Both the position numbers and the translations under genes were made by a program. The notes under the pieces were generated by a model. The model was not told the DNA's origin. It ran no database searches and saw nothing but the letters and a program-made list of their open reading frames with translations. From MWBF01 sp040772005 (lineage in GTDB: Bacteria > Chloroflexota > Anaerolineae > CG2-30-64-16), in assembly GCA_040772005.1 (NCBI GenBank), contig JAXGYZ010000013.1, positions 62,001 to 126,000 on the forward strand: a stretch of DNA of 64,000 bases, given 5' to 3'. This document shows positions 36,072-44,471 of this stretch, piece by piece. How positions within the stretch are numbered: the stretch's first letter is position 1; every line of letters begins with the position of its first letter.

Positions 36072-36101
36072 GCGGCCGTCAACGAACTCGTTGACGGCCG
36101 C
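36072..36101. repeat. 14-bp perfect hairpin between maturase and DsrE genes
   Basis: GCGGCCGTCAACGA..TCGTTGACGGCCGC with a 2-nt loop, upstream of the maturase and just past the DsrE stop; no T-run. Confidence 0.7.
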
Positions 36102-36109
36102 GGCAGAAC

Positions 36110-36613
36110 TCAGATGAAGATGATCTGTGCGCCGTCGGTCATGTCCATGAAGTCGCTGGCCGTGACGATGTCGATGACACCGTCCACGAAGTCTTCCTTC
36201 TCCAGGCCCATCATGTCTACCGACATCTTGCACGCGTACAGTTTGGCTCCGCCGTCCACGAGCATTTGCAGGTACTCGCGCACCGGCGGCGCGCCGACCT
36301 CCGCAATCTTCTTGCGCATCAGGCTCGTGGCAAAGGCGGTCATGCCGGGCAGCACGCCCATCAGGTTGGGGATGCCCAGGTTGCCGGTGTCCACGCCCAT
36401 CATGCTCATCTTCATGCTGGTGTTGGCAACCGGCGCAAGCTCCAGATGGTCGATGCGGTTCTTGTTGATGATGTCCATGCCCCAGAAGGTGAAGAAGATC
36501 GTCACGTCAATGCCGTTGCCCAGTGCAGCCCAGCCCATGACCAGGGCGGGATAGGCCATGTCGAGTGTGCCCTTGGAGCAGATGAATGCAACCTTACGAG
36601 TTTCGTCAGTCAT
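36110..36613 (-). CDS. DsrE/DsrF/DrsH-like protein
   Basis: A 167-residue DsrE-fold protein. KVAFICSKGTLDMAYPALVMG and GAKLYACKMSVDMMG contain the two Cys positions typical of the DrsE-like (DsrE2) group, which bind and pass sulfane sulfur, often membrane-associated. GAGAGG precedes the ATG. It is the last gene of the SQR-DUF1641-TusE-DsrE group. Confidence 0.9.
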   Translation of the reverse strand: MTDETRKVAFICSKGTLDMAYPALVMGWAALGNGIDVTIFFTFWGMDIINKNRIDHLELAPVANTSMKMSMMGVDTGNLGIPNLMGVLPGMTAFATSLMRKKIAEVGAPPVREYLQMLVDGGAKLYACKMSVDMMGLEKEDFVDGVIDIVTASDFMDMTDGAQIIFI

Positions 36614-36649
36614 CAGAATGCCTCTCTAATGGGTGGTGAGACCGGGTGC

Positions 36650-36711
36650 TGCCGTGGCTCGGCAGGCTGCGGCTCGGTCAGAGACCGGCCGCAGCACGAT
36701 CGGCCACGGCA
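36650..36711. repeat. Nested hairpin between TusE and DsrE genes
   Basis: TGCCGTGGC (36650-36658) with 36703-36711, and inner GCTGCGGC (36666-36673) with 36688-36695. The TCGGTCAGAGACCGG core resembles the insert at 45666 in the glycosyltransferase gene. Confidence 0.65.
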
Positions 36712-36725
36712 GGGACGGGTTAGAA

Positions 36726-37046
36726 TCAGACGCAGCCTTCGGGCTTGCCGAGGCCGGAGACCTTTGCGACCTTCTTGGCCGGGCCCTTGGGGAACAGGGC
36801 GAACAGGTCCTTGGTGGAGACGCCGGTGCCGGTCGTGATCTGGCGCAGCGTGGGCGATTTGCCGCCCAGGTTCTTGGCGCTCTCCCGGCAGAAGTCGATC
36901 ACCTTCCAGTGCGCGGCCGTGAGTTCCGCGATGCCTTCTTCCTGCGCGAGTTCGGGGGCCATCTCGCGTGTCCACTCGGCGGGGTTGGTCATGAAGCCTT
37001 CGTCGTTGACCTGGACGGTCTTGCCTGCGATTGTGCGGGTTGCCAT
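36726..37046 (-). CDS. TusE/DsrC family sulfur carrier
   Basis: A 106-residue protein. VNDEGFMTNPAEWTREMA and HWKVIDFCRE are typical; the end GLGKPEGCV keeps the penultimate Cys, while the second conserved Cys of dissimilatory DsrC (about 10 residues earlier) is absent (GPAKKVAKV). That fits a TusE-like or DsrC-variant carrier rather than a sulfite-reductase substrate. GGAGAA precedes the ATG. Confidence 0.92.
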   Translation of the reverse strand: MATRTIAGKTVQVNDEGFMTNPAEWTREMAPELAQEEGIAELTAAHWKVIDFCRESAKNLGGKSPTLRQITTGTGVSTKDLFALFPKGPAKKVAKVSGLGKPEGCV

Positions 37047-37073
37047 AGTTGTTTCTCCATATTAGTGTTGTTC

Positions 37074-37122
37074 GACACCCGTTTTCTTCGGCCAGGCGAA
37101 GCCTGGCACGAAAACGGGTGTC
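37074..37122. repeat. Family R1 hairpin, copy 2
   Basis: GACACCCGTTTTC (37074-37086) and complement (37110-37122), inner stem GCCAGGC/GCCTGGC. Lies between DUF1641 and TusE genes. Confidence 0.8.
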
Positions 37123-37137
37123 TACTTTGCCTCGGGT

Positions 37138-37836
37138 TTACTTTGCCTGTGCGCCGACGAGCTTGAGCACGCGCATGGTCAGCGTGAGGCCGCGGCGCAC
37201 ATCCGGGTCACGCATCTGGCCGAGCAGCGCGGGCAGCGATGTGTTGACCGGTTTCGCTACCTCCACCTCGGCCTGGGCCATCAAGGTGCGGACGAAGCCC
37301 AGGATTTCGGGCTGGGTCATGTCCTTGACTGTGTTGAGTATCAACACCACGTTATCGCCCAGGCGGTTTACGTCTTCTTCGGTGAACGAGGTCATAACGT
37401 TGTCTACGATGCGCGCGCCGCCCTGCGCGAAGCGGAAGTAGCCCTTGTGCTCGGCCTGCTGGAGCAAGTCCACGGCCTTGCCGAATGCCTCATCGGACAG
37501 CGGGCCCACGGTCTGCACCAGGTCCATGATGCTCTCGAGTTGGTCGAGCATCTTCTCGATGTTGCGCCCATTGCGCAGCAGACGTTTTACCAGGCGCAGC
37601 AGGTCAGCCAGGTCCACGTATTCCTGCACCTCCTCGAGTTGCTCGACGGAGATGCGAAACACATCGTTGACGATGGGCATGGCGTCGTGCATCAGCTCGG
37701 CGCGTTCCTGGCCGGCGCGTTCGGCGCGCTGTGCCTGCTCGGTCAGGTAAAGTACCTGAGTGGTCAGCAGGTCGAGCTTCTGGTGAAGTTCTGCGACTGT
37801 CGGGTCCGTGACGGCAATCCCGGTTGGCTGGTCCAT
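37138..37836 (-). CDS. DUF1641 protein
   Basis: A 232-residue mainly helical protein with LVKRLLRNGRNIEKMLDQLE and the DUF1641 core. DUF1641 genes often stand beside SQR-like flavoproteins in sulfur loci; the protein has no proven activity. GGAGG lies 6 bp before the ATG. Its ATG is 10 bp past the SQR stop. Confidence 0.85.
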   Translation of the reverse strand: MDQPTGIAVTDPTVAELHQKLDLLTTQVLYLTEQAQRAERAGQERAELMHDAMPIVNDVFRISVEQLEEVQEYVDLADLLRLVKRLLRNGRNIEKMLDQLESIMDLVQTVGPLSDEAFGKAVDLLQQAEHKGYFRFAQGGARIVDNVMTSFTEEDVNRLGDNVVLILNTVKDMTQPEILGFVRTLMAQAEVEVAKPVNTSLPALLGQMRDPDVRRGLTLTMRVLKLVGAQAK

Positions 37837-37846
37837 GTGCGCCCTC

Positions 37847-39082
37847 CTACTGCCGCCACTTGCCCGACATGCTCATGCGCGCCGGCAGGGGCAGTTGCTG
37901 GCCCTTGAGCAGGATGTTCCAGTACATCCACCGGAACATCATCTTGCCCCAGTGGTTCATCTCGGATTCCTGCAGCAGCGTGAACGGCCCGACGCCCGGC
38001 AGGGGGTAGCGTCCGGGCAGCGGCTCGACATCGTAGTTGAAGTCGATCAGCAGGCCCTTGCCGAAGCCGGACTCGATGAAGCAGTTGGCGTGCCCGTCGA
38101 ACGTAGGCAGCATCTCCAGCCCATCTATGTAGCGCTCGAAGTTCTCTGCGAAGCAGTCGACAGCGAAGTGTGCGACGCTGCCCGCCTTCGAGGTCGGGAT
38201 GCCCGCGGCATCGCCCAACACAAAGATGTTGGCATATTTGGGCGAGAGGAAGGTGTGCCGATCCACCGGGATATAGTTGAGCTCGTCGCCCATGCCCGAT
38301 CGCGCGATCAGTTCGTCGCCCATGTTTAATGGTACGGTCACCAACAGGTCGTACTCCACCTCGCGTTCATCGTAGGAGATGATCTTCTTCGCGTCGGGGT
38401 TGACCTCCATGACCATGAACTCCGGCTCAACCTTGACGCCCTTTTGGTCCAGGATGTCTCCGAGGTGTTTGGCCGCGATCGGCTTGGTGAACGCGCCCGG
38501 CAGTGGCGTCGCGTAGACCAGCTCGACCCGGTCGCGGATGCCCTGCTCGTGGAAGAACCAGTCGGCCAGCATGATGAACTCGAGCGGCGCGACCGGACAT
38601 TTGATCGGATTCTCGACGACATTGACGACCAGGCGGCCGCCTTGCCACGTGCGCAGATGACGGGCCAGTGCCAACGCACCCTCGACAGTATAGAAGTCGT
38701 AGATGGACTTATACCACTCGTGCTCCTGGAGGCCGGGCGTCTGCTCCGGCCGCGTCTGCGCACCGGTCGCGATGACCAGGAAATCGTAGTTGAGATAGCG
38801 GCCATCCTTCGTCAGCCTGACGCGATTGTGCTCCGGCTCGATGACCTCAATCGGCGACATAATCAGTTCGACGCCAGGGGGGATGAAATCGCGCTTTGGC
38901 TTGACCACATCGCTCTTGCTGTACATCCCGAAGGGGATGAACAGGAAGCCCGGCTGGTAGTAGTGCGTCTCGTGCTGATCGACGATCGTGATCTTCCACT
39001 CGTCGGCGTCGAGCAGTGGGCGCAATTTGTTGACGACCATCGTGCCGGCAGTGCCGGCGCCCAGAACCAGGAGTTGCTTCAT
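37847..39082 (-). CDS. Sulfide:quinone oxidoreductase-like flavoprotein
   Basis: A 411-residue FAD/NAD-type protein. LLVLGAGTAGTMVVNKLR binds FAD; VIATGAQTRPEQTPG and FVLGDAAGIPTSKAGS complete the folds. Cysteines occur in NPIKCPVAPLEF and in ANCFIESGFG, plausible SQR redox pair members. The C-terminus LLQESEMNHWGKMMFRWMYWN is amphipathic, as for membrane-bound SQR. It oxidises sulfide (or a persulfide) to the quinone pool; neighbours DsrE/TusE would receive sulfur. AAGAGG precedes the ATG. NDH-2 is the alternative. Confidence 0.85.
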   Translation of the reverse strand: MKQLLVLGAGTAGTMVVNKLRPLLDADEWKITIVDQHETHYYQPGFLFIPFGMYSKSDVVKPKRDFIPPGVELIMSPIEVIEPEHNRVRLTKDGRYLNYDFLVIATGAQTRPEQTPGLQEHEWYKSIYDFYTVEGALALARHLRTWQGGRLVVNVVENPIKCPVAPLEFIMLADWFFHEQGIRDRVELVYATPLPGAFTKPIAAKHLGDILDQKGVKVEPEFMVMEVNPDAKKIISYDEREVEYDLLVTVPLNMGDELIARSGMGDELNYIPVDRHTFLSPKYANIFVLGDAAGIPTSKAGSVAHFAVDCFAENFERYIDGLEMLPTFDGHANCFIESGFGKGLLIDFNYDVEPLPGRYPLPGVGPFTLLQESEMNHWGKMMFRWMYWNILLKGQQLPLPARMSMSGKWRQ

Positions 39083-39127
39083 ATATGAACCTCTTATTGC
39101 TGCCAGATTGAACCGGCATCCACCGGC

Positions 39128-39925
39128 TTACAGCGTTACCTCATACAGTCGACTCGTCAGCACGCCGTCATGGACAGTCACGAGGCGATAATGCGGCGGC
39201 TGCAACAGCGTGGCGGGTTGGTCCTGCCGCGCAAACTGGAACCCGGTCGAACGCAGCGTGTAGACCGGGATATTCCCAACCAGCTTCTCGGTAGACATAT
39301 GCACATGGCCGGCGAGCACGCCGAGCACGTTTTTGCCGCGCACGATATCCCAGAAGTGATCCGTATCGCGCGCCAGGAACTGGTCCAGCCAGGCCGCATC
39401 TACTTCGGCAACGGGGTGGTGCGTCAGGATGACTGCGGGCATGCCGTCGGCCAGGCTCTCTTCGAGAAACTCGAACATCTCCGGCGTGGACAGGGCATAG
39501 GGGTCGCGGCCCCAGTCGATGCAGACGAAGCGGATGCCCTGATGTTCGAAGCGTACGTTCATGCGCTCCATGTCATTGCTGCCCGGAAAGAGCACGCGCA
39601 GCATGGCGGACAAATCATCGTGGTTGCCGGGCATGAAGTACATCGGCATGTCCCTCAACCCTTCGGCGTTCACCCGAAACGGGCCGGGGGGGACGGCTCC
39701 CGTCGGGTTCGCGTGCAGTGCACGGAGCACGGCCCGGTAGGCCGAGTCAGGCGCAGGGTCTACGAGGTCGCCCATCGAGACGATGAAGTCGATATGGCGG
39801 GCGACATGCTGCGCGATGTGGCGCAGGACGGCGCGGTAGGATGCCCAGGTGGCGAAGCCGCGTACCGTACCGGTTTCCGATTCCTGGAGATGGTGGTCGG
39901 TAATCTGGACGAAGCTGAAGGCCAT
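39128..39925 (-). CDS. Metallophosphoesterase, cAMP-phosphodiesterase-like
   Basis: A 265-residue calcineurin-type enzyme. FVQITDHHLQ (D-x-H), SMGDLVD, MPGNHDD, LTHHPVAE and LAGHVHM are the five metal motifs, so all ligands are present. Substrate unknown (cyclic nucleotides or nucleotides in the class). It lies 13 bp after the HTH-PocR gene and 45 bp before the SQR gene, so is likely in that operon. Confidence 0.9.
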   Translation of the reverse strand: MAFSFVQITDHHLQESETGTVRGFATWASYRAVLRHIAQHVARHIDFIVSMGDLVDPAPDSAYRAVLRALHANPTGAVPPGPFRVNAEGLRDMPMYFMPGNHDDLSAMLRVLFPGSNDMERMNVRFEHQGIRFVCIDWGRDPYALSTPEMFEFLEESLADGMPAVILTHHPVAEVDAAWLDQFLARDTDHFWDIVRGKNVLGVLAGHVHMSTEKLVGNIPVYTLRSTGFQFARQDQPATLLQPPHYRLVTVHDGVLTSRLYEVTL

Positions 39926-39938
39926 TTTTCACTCGCTT

Positions 39939-40739
39939 CTACTTGTAGGTCTTACGGCGGTCTTCAACCAAGTGCGCAAACGCATCAGCAAGGCGCTGGA
40001 CCGAGCGCAGCGCCTTCGCCATGCCGGCCTCATCGAGCCGGTGAACGGCATGCACCTGTGCTGCGACCACGGGCGGCTCCGCACCGAACTGGCGGGCCAG
40101 TGCGGCGATCTGCTCTGCGGGCGGCGGCCAGTCCTCCGGGGCCAGGCCGCCCAACATGACCATGCCCTGCAGCTCGCTGCCCACGCGGATGAGCGCGCGC
40201 GTGCACAGCAGCCCCATCTCGTTGAGCGCCCACTTCGGATCCAGTGCGGGCTCGTTGGCGAGTTGTTGCCACGTGACCACGCACTGGCTGACTGCGCCTG
40301 CGTTCCTGGCCGTCAGGGCGCGAAAGAAGGGCGAGGGGTTGCTGATGCGCGTAACCGGCTGGCCGTCCATGTCGGTGATGACGATCATGACGCCGAGGAC
40401 ATCGGCAAACGCGTCCTGGATGTACTGGGTGCTGGACATTGCCAGGAGCTCGCGCAGGTCGCTGCGGCCTGACGGCGCAGCTATCTCTGCCGCGGGGGTG
40501 GCGGCTGCCAGGTACAGGTTGGCAGATGGGGTTGCCCCGGCGTTCGACCCCGAGAGATCTGCCTGGAATCCAGAGGCCTGTCGTGCCTGTAACCACAATT
40601 CAACCTGGGCGCGCGCAAACCGCCATTGCTTGCCCACGCGCAGCGCGGGCAGCTCGCCGCTTTCCACCATGCGATAGATGGTGGTCCGGTCTACATGGAG
40701 CAGCGCTTGCACTTGCCTGGTAGTCAGCAGTTCGGTCAT
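39939..40739 (-). CDS. HTH (excisionase type) - PocR domain regulator
   Basis: A 266-residue regulator. LTTRQVQALLHVDRTTIYRM ... KQWRFARAQVELWL (1-55) is a MerR/excisionase-type winged helix. After a low-complexity linker, residues about 105-210 (DVLGVMIVITDMDGQPVTRISNPSPF cut; ALNEMGLLCTRALIR; GGLAPEDWPP) match the PocR sensory domain, which in PocR senses propanediol-like ligands. ATG at 40739 is favoured; a GTG at 40787 lacks a ribosome site. It is first in the sulfur operon, behind a promoter framed by repeated operators. Confidence 0.85.
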   Translation of the reverse strand: MTELLTTRQVQALLHVDRTTIYRMVESGELPALRVGKQWRFARAQVELWLQARQASGFQADLSGSNAGATPSANLYLAAATPAAEIAAPSGRSDLRELLAMSSTQYIQDAFADVLGVMIVITDMDGQPVTRISNPSPFFRALTARNAGAVSQCVVTWQQLANEPALDPKWALNEMGLLCTRALIRVGSELQGMVMLGGLAPEDWPPPAEQIAALARQFGAEPPVVAAQVHAVHRLDEAGMAKALRSVQRLADAFAHLVEDRRKTYK

Positions 40740-40793
40740 ATGCCGGTGGCCTCGTGGAAGTAGGTGCAATCTTGTTCTGTGCTTCACGAGGAT

Positions 40794-40863
40794 GATGCAT
40801 CAAATGCGACTCATTGTAACTGATATAGATCATATTTCGCGCAGCAGATGCATCAAATGCGAC
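40794..40863. promoter_or_regulatory. Two 17-bp operator repeats around the operon promoter
   Basis: GATGCATCAAATGCGAC at 40794-40810 and 40847-40863, identical, 53 bp apart. Each contains the palindrome GATGCATC. The right copy overlaps the -35 and the left copy lies past the -10 of the minus-strand promoter. Confidence 0.7.
40829..40856 (-). promoter_or_regulatory. Promoter of HTH-PocR/sulfur operon
   Basis: On minus: TTGATG (40856-40851), 16-bp spacer, TATGAT (40834-40829). Confidence 0.55.
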
Positions 40864-40905
40864 CGATGGTGAACGAAGAAAAAATTCGTCCTCTCTTGGC
40901 AAGTG

Positions 40906-40914
40906 TGATATACT
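40906..40914 (+). promoter_or_regulatory. Extended -10 promoter of SH3b lipoprotein genes
   Basis: TG-A-TATACT on plus, 94 bp before the first ATG. Confidence 0.5.
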
Positions 40915-41007
40915 GGAACGAACGTGCCGCCCGTGCCGTTGTTTAAGGTGGTTGCAGGACAGACGTCTGCGTGTGGCGGCGTGAGTTGAACGAGAGGAAT
41001 CCAAGCA

Positions 41008-42186
41008 ATGCGCAAGCGCACCTTCGTGGTGCTCTTGGGAGTCATATTTCTGTTGGCGTTAGGCTCGTTGGCCTGTTCTGCCTCGCAGTTCGTTGCTCGC
41101 CGCACGTCTCCGGCGGCTACGCCGACGCGCACCCCGCGGCCGACCTGGACGCAGCAGGGCGGGCTGCAGGTGGCAACGCCAACGCTGGATGTCACGCGCT
41201 TTCCGGGTGTAGTCCTGCCGACCGAGGAACTGCCGACGCCGCAGGTCATCGTGTCCGGTGAGCAGGGTCCGATTTTCGTGCCTGTGCCGCCGGAGGGCGC
41301 TTCCGGCGTGCAGACCGTGGTGGTGGTCATCGTGACCGCGACGCCGGTTCCGCCGCCAACTGAGACGCCCGGCCCGCCCACCTGGACGCCGCCGCCTTCA
41401 CCGACGCCCGGTCCCCCGACGGCCACCCCCACTGTCACAGGCACCCCGCTGCCGCCGGTCACGGTGAAGGTCGTCACGGATAAGTCCAGCGTGCGCCAGG
41501 GACCGAGCGTGTACTATCCCGTGGTTGCACGGCTCGATGCGGGCACGGAAATCACGGTGGTGGGGCGCAACCGGGCGGGTGACTGGTGGAAGGTCTGTTG
41601 CGTCAACGGTGCGGATGTGTGGATTGCGGACTCGGTGGTCGATGTGAGCGGGCCTATCTGGGCCGTGGCCGAGGTCATGAACATCCCACCTGCACCGGCG
41701 ACGCCGATTCCGCCGCCGCCGACATTCACGCCTGCGCCGACGCCGACCTACGCCTGGCCCTTCCGGCAGGAGGGTGCGGTCCAGGAGTATCCCCACGGCC
41801 AGAATTACTTCCGTGTGGATGCGGTGATCTACAACGGCGCGACGCCGTTGTGGAACTACAAGCTCAAGGTGCGCAAGCTGGCGACCGGGCAAGAGTGGCT
41901 GAGCGAAGGCTCGGTGACGGGCTGGAATTGGCTGGTCCTCCAGTATCCTGATGATGGCAAGCCGGTCAATCCCGCGCTGGATTGTCCGGCCCCGCGCAAG
42001 GGCTTATTGTGCCTGAAGACGAACGTGAAATGGGACAGCAACTCCATCGGCGTATCGATGGATGAAGGTTTCTGGGAGATTATCGCCGCGGACTCCGCCG
42101 GCGTTTCGCTGTCAGCCCCCGTTCGGGTCTACGCGAATACTGCCAACTCGAAGTGGTACTACGTGGTTTTCACGAGCCTGCCATGA
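41008..42186 (+). CDS. SH3b-domain lipoprotein 1
   Basis: A 392-residue lipoprotein: lipobox LGSLAC at about residue 23, a Thr/Pro-rich stalk to about 150, one SH3b domain (KVVTDKSSVRQGPSVYYPVV ... WWKVCCVNGADVWIADS, about 155-210), a second Pro stalk and a C-terminal beta domain of about 130 residues (NYFRVDAVIYNG, WEIIAADSAG). Likely anchored outside the membrane, binding wall or glycan. Its TGA overlaps the next ATG (ATGA). Confidence 0.85.
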   Translation: MRKRTFVVLLGVIFLLALGSLACSASQFVARRTSPAATPTRTPRPTWTQQGGLQVATPTLDVTRFPGVVLPTEELPTPQVIVSGEQGPIFVPVPPEGASGVQTVVVVIVTATPVPPPTETPGPPTWTPPPSPTPGPPTATPTVTGTPLPPVTVKVVTDKSSVRQGPSVYYPVVARLDAGTEITVVGRNRAGDWWKVCCVNGADVWIADSVVDVSGPIWAVAEVMNIPPAPATPIPPPPTFTPAPTPTYAWPFRQEGAVQEYPHGQNYFRVDAVIYNGATPLWNYKLKVRKLATGQEWLSEGSVTGWNWLVLQYPDDGKPVNPALDCPAPRKGLLCLKTNVKWDSNSIGVSMDEGFWEIIAADSAGVSLSAPVRVYANTANSKWYYVVFTSLP

Positions 42187-43331
42187 GTGCATCCGTCGCT
42201 AAGGCGGCGCTCTACCGGCGCTCGCTGCTCAAGGTCCTGGGCCTGGTGCTGCTGCTGGCCGCCGTCAGCCTCGGCTGTTCTGTCGGACAGGCGTTGGTAG
42301 GCCGGGCCGGTGTCAGCGCGCCCACCCCGACCAAGACGCCGCGGCCGACCTTTACGCCGCTGCCGGGTGCGCTGACGCCGCTCGCCACCAGCGGCATCAT
42401 CGTGCGCGGTACGCTGCCGCCCGGCGTAGTGGCGCAGGCGCCCGCGCCGGGCAGCGCCCCGGTCGTTGACGGCACGCCCCAGGAGGGCGCCTTCAGCGCC
42501 GGCAGCACGGAGCTGCTGCTCTACGCGACCGACACGCCCGCGCCCAGCCCGACGCCGGAGCCGCTGCAGGCGACGCCGCAGCCCACGGGCGATGTGGAGA
42601 CGAACCGGCCCACACGCGAGAGCGGCCCGCGGCCGCAGCCGACGCCGTACGTGATCGTCAACACGGACACCCTGAATGCCCGCCGCGGGCCGGGAACGAC
42701 CTTCGAGCGCGTCGGGCAGGTCAAGCGCGGGGACCAACTGATGGTCCTGGGCAAGACGCCGGACGGCACGTGGATCAATGTCTGCTGCGTGGCGAACCAG
42801 CCCGTATGGGTATTCGCGGAGCTTGTCACGGAGATGGGTGCGGTAGAGCAGGTGACAGTCGTCACCCCGGCGCCAACGCCCATCCCGCCGCCGCCGACGC
42901 CCATCCCGCCGCCGCAGCCAACGAGCACACCCGCGCCCACGCCTGCGCCGCCGTTCGATATTGCGCGCGGCCCGGAATTCCCGATTCAGCGCGACAACGG
43001 TATCATGACGATCTACGTCAAGGTGTATGAGGGGCCGCCGGACAACCAGAAGCCGCTGCCGGGCTACATTCTGAAGGTCTCGCGTAACGGCGTGGATGTG
43101 AGCGACAACGAGCAATCCTTCGGTGACCGCGAGTTCGAGCGGACCGCCATCAGCGAAGGCAACCTCGAAACCAATCTTAAGTTCGAGATGATCCGGGCCG
43201 GCGAGGCCGATTGGGAGATTTACCTGGCCCGGCCGGGCGGCTTCCGTGTATCGCCGGTCACTCAGTTCACAACCAAAGGCGATTCCTACCGGAACCTCGT
43301 CGTCTACATCGCTTACTGGCTGGCACGATAG
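42183..43331 (+). CDS. SH3b-domain lipoprotein 2
   Basis: A 382-residue paralogue of the preceding gene: lipobox AVSLGC at about residue 32, stalk, SH3b (VNTDTLNARRGPGTTFERVG ... WINVCCVANQPVWVFAE), second stalk, C-terminal domain (MTIYVKVYEGPP; WEIYLARPGG). The C-C-V core of SH3b and the WEI(I/Y)-A motif are shared. Coupled to gene 1 by ATGA. Confidence 0.85.
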   Translation: MSASVAKAALYRRSLLKVLGLVLLLAAVSLGCSVGQALVGRAGVSAPTPTKTPRPTFTPLPGALTPLATSGIIVRGTLPPGVVAQAPAPGSAPVVDGTPQEGAFSAGSTELLLYATDTPAPSPTPEPLQATPQPTGDVETNRPTRESGPRPQPTPYVIVNTDTLNARRGPGTTFERVGQVKRGDQLMVLGKTPDGTWINVCCVANQPVWVFAELVTEMGAVEQVTVVTPAPTPIPPPPTPIPPPQPTSTPAPTPAPPFDIARGPEFPIQRDNGIMTIYVKVYEGPPDNQKPLPGYILKVSRNGVDVSDNEQSFGDREFERTAISEGNLETNLKFEMIRAGEADWEIYLARPGGFRVSPVTQFTTKGDSYRNLVVYIAYWLAR

Positions 43332-43486
43332 AGCCAATCAAGCGGGCCGCGTCCGTTTCGGTTGACCCGGTACTGTATTCAGCCACAGAGAGCACAGAGG
43401 TTGCATAGAAGAGCAGGAACGAAACTCCGAATCTGTGGCCCCATCCGTGTCCTCGACGCCCAACATCACAGGAGGAAGAATCAACT
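43332..43486. other. Spacer with CACAGAG-type repeat
   Basis: CCACAGAGAGCACAGAGG near 43384 resembles a short repeat also seen as GCAAAGACGCAAAGAA at 54738 and ACCGCGAAGACACGAAG at 63874. GGAGGAAG lies before the next ATG; nothing else is seen. Confidence 0.4.
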
Positions 43487-44443
43487 ATGCGTTCACGCAT
43501 CCTGGTACTGACGGCGCTGGTACTGGTCCTCGCCGTAGCGAGCGCCTGTGTCTCCAGCCGGGTCAGCCGCTTGCCATTGGGCACGCCGGTGCCGAGCAAG
43601 ACCTTGCGGCCCACCTTCACCCCGACAACCGAAAAACCGACGCTCGAACCGACGCCGACCGCCGCGCCTGTTGAGATAACCTCGCCGACACCGATCATCG
43701 AGGACAAGCCAACCGAAGCGCCGACGGAAGAACCGACGCCGACCGAAGCCCCCGCGGTCGCGCAGTTCACCGTGAATAGCCAGACCATGAACGTCCGGGC
43801 CGGGCCGGGCACGAACTACGCGGCTATTGGGCGGCTCACCCGCGGCGAGACGCGCGCCATCACCGGCAAGAACGCGGCGGGCGACTGGTGGGAGTTCGAC
43901 TTCGATGGCCGGAAGGGTTGGGTCTACGGCAGCCTCGTCACGGCCACCGCGGCAGAGACAGTGCAGGTGGCCGCGAACATCCCTGCGCCGCCCACCCCGC
44001 GTCCGACTGCACGGCCGGTGGCGCGGCCCACCGCCCGACCGCAGCCGCAGCCCCAACCTCAACCCCAGCCGCAGCCGGCTGCCAACAACCAGTTCGGCCA
44101 GGCGGGGTCAGAATACCGCAATGCAGACGATACCAACTTTGACTGGGTGACGTTCTGGGGCCGCCTGGGGCCGACCGCGGGCCAACCCATCAGCGGCTAC
44201 TCGCTCAAGGTAACTGCACCTTCGGGAGAGCGCATCATGCCCTTTGGTGGGTTCTGGGAGCGCGCCTATTCCGGCTACGCGACTGCGGAATTTCTCTATA
44301 ACGCGAAGGTCGAGCTGCCGCGCACGGCCGGAGGCTTCCGCGCGGTCGTGGTCGATGCTTCCGGCGCGGAAGTGTCGGATGCCATCACCGGCACCGTGCT
44401 GGACCGCACGCACGACGTCATCATGAGCTGGCAGAAACGCTAA
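43487..44443 (+). CDS. SH3b-domain lipoprotein 3
   Basis: A 318-residue third paralogue: lipobox VASAC at about residue 21, Thr/Glu/Pro stalk, SH3b (NSQTMNVRAGPGTNYAAIG ... WWEFDFDGRKGWVYGS, about 100-155), a (QP)n linker and a C-terminal domain (YSLKVTAPSGERIMPF). It lacks the double Cys of the others. GGAGGAAG precedes the ATG. Confidence 0.83.
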   Translation: MRSRILVLTALVLVLAVASACVSSRVSRLPLGTPVPSKTLRPTFTPTTEKPTLEPTPTAAPVEITSPTPIIEDKPTEAPTEEPTPTEAPAVAQFTVNSQTMNVRAGPGTNYAAIGRLTRGETRAITGKNAAGDWWEFDFDGRKGWVYGSLVTATAAETVQVAANIPAPPTPRPTARPVARPTARPQPQPQPQPQPQPAANNQFGQAGSEYRNADDTNFDWVTFWGRLGPTAGQPISGYSLKVTAPSGERIMPFGGFWERAYSGYATAEFLYNAKVELPRTAGGFRAVVVDASGAEVSDAITGTVLDRTHDVIMSWQKR

Positions 44444-44471
44444 CCTGCCAGTTTGTATGGGACAGTAGAAT

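Noticed and set aside
37847..39082. Type II NADH dehydrogenase
   Set aside because: The neighbouring DsrE, TusE and DUF1641 genes and the retained cysteines favour an SQR-like enzyme, though not decisively.
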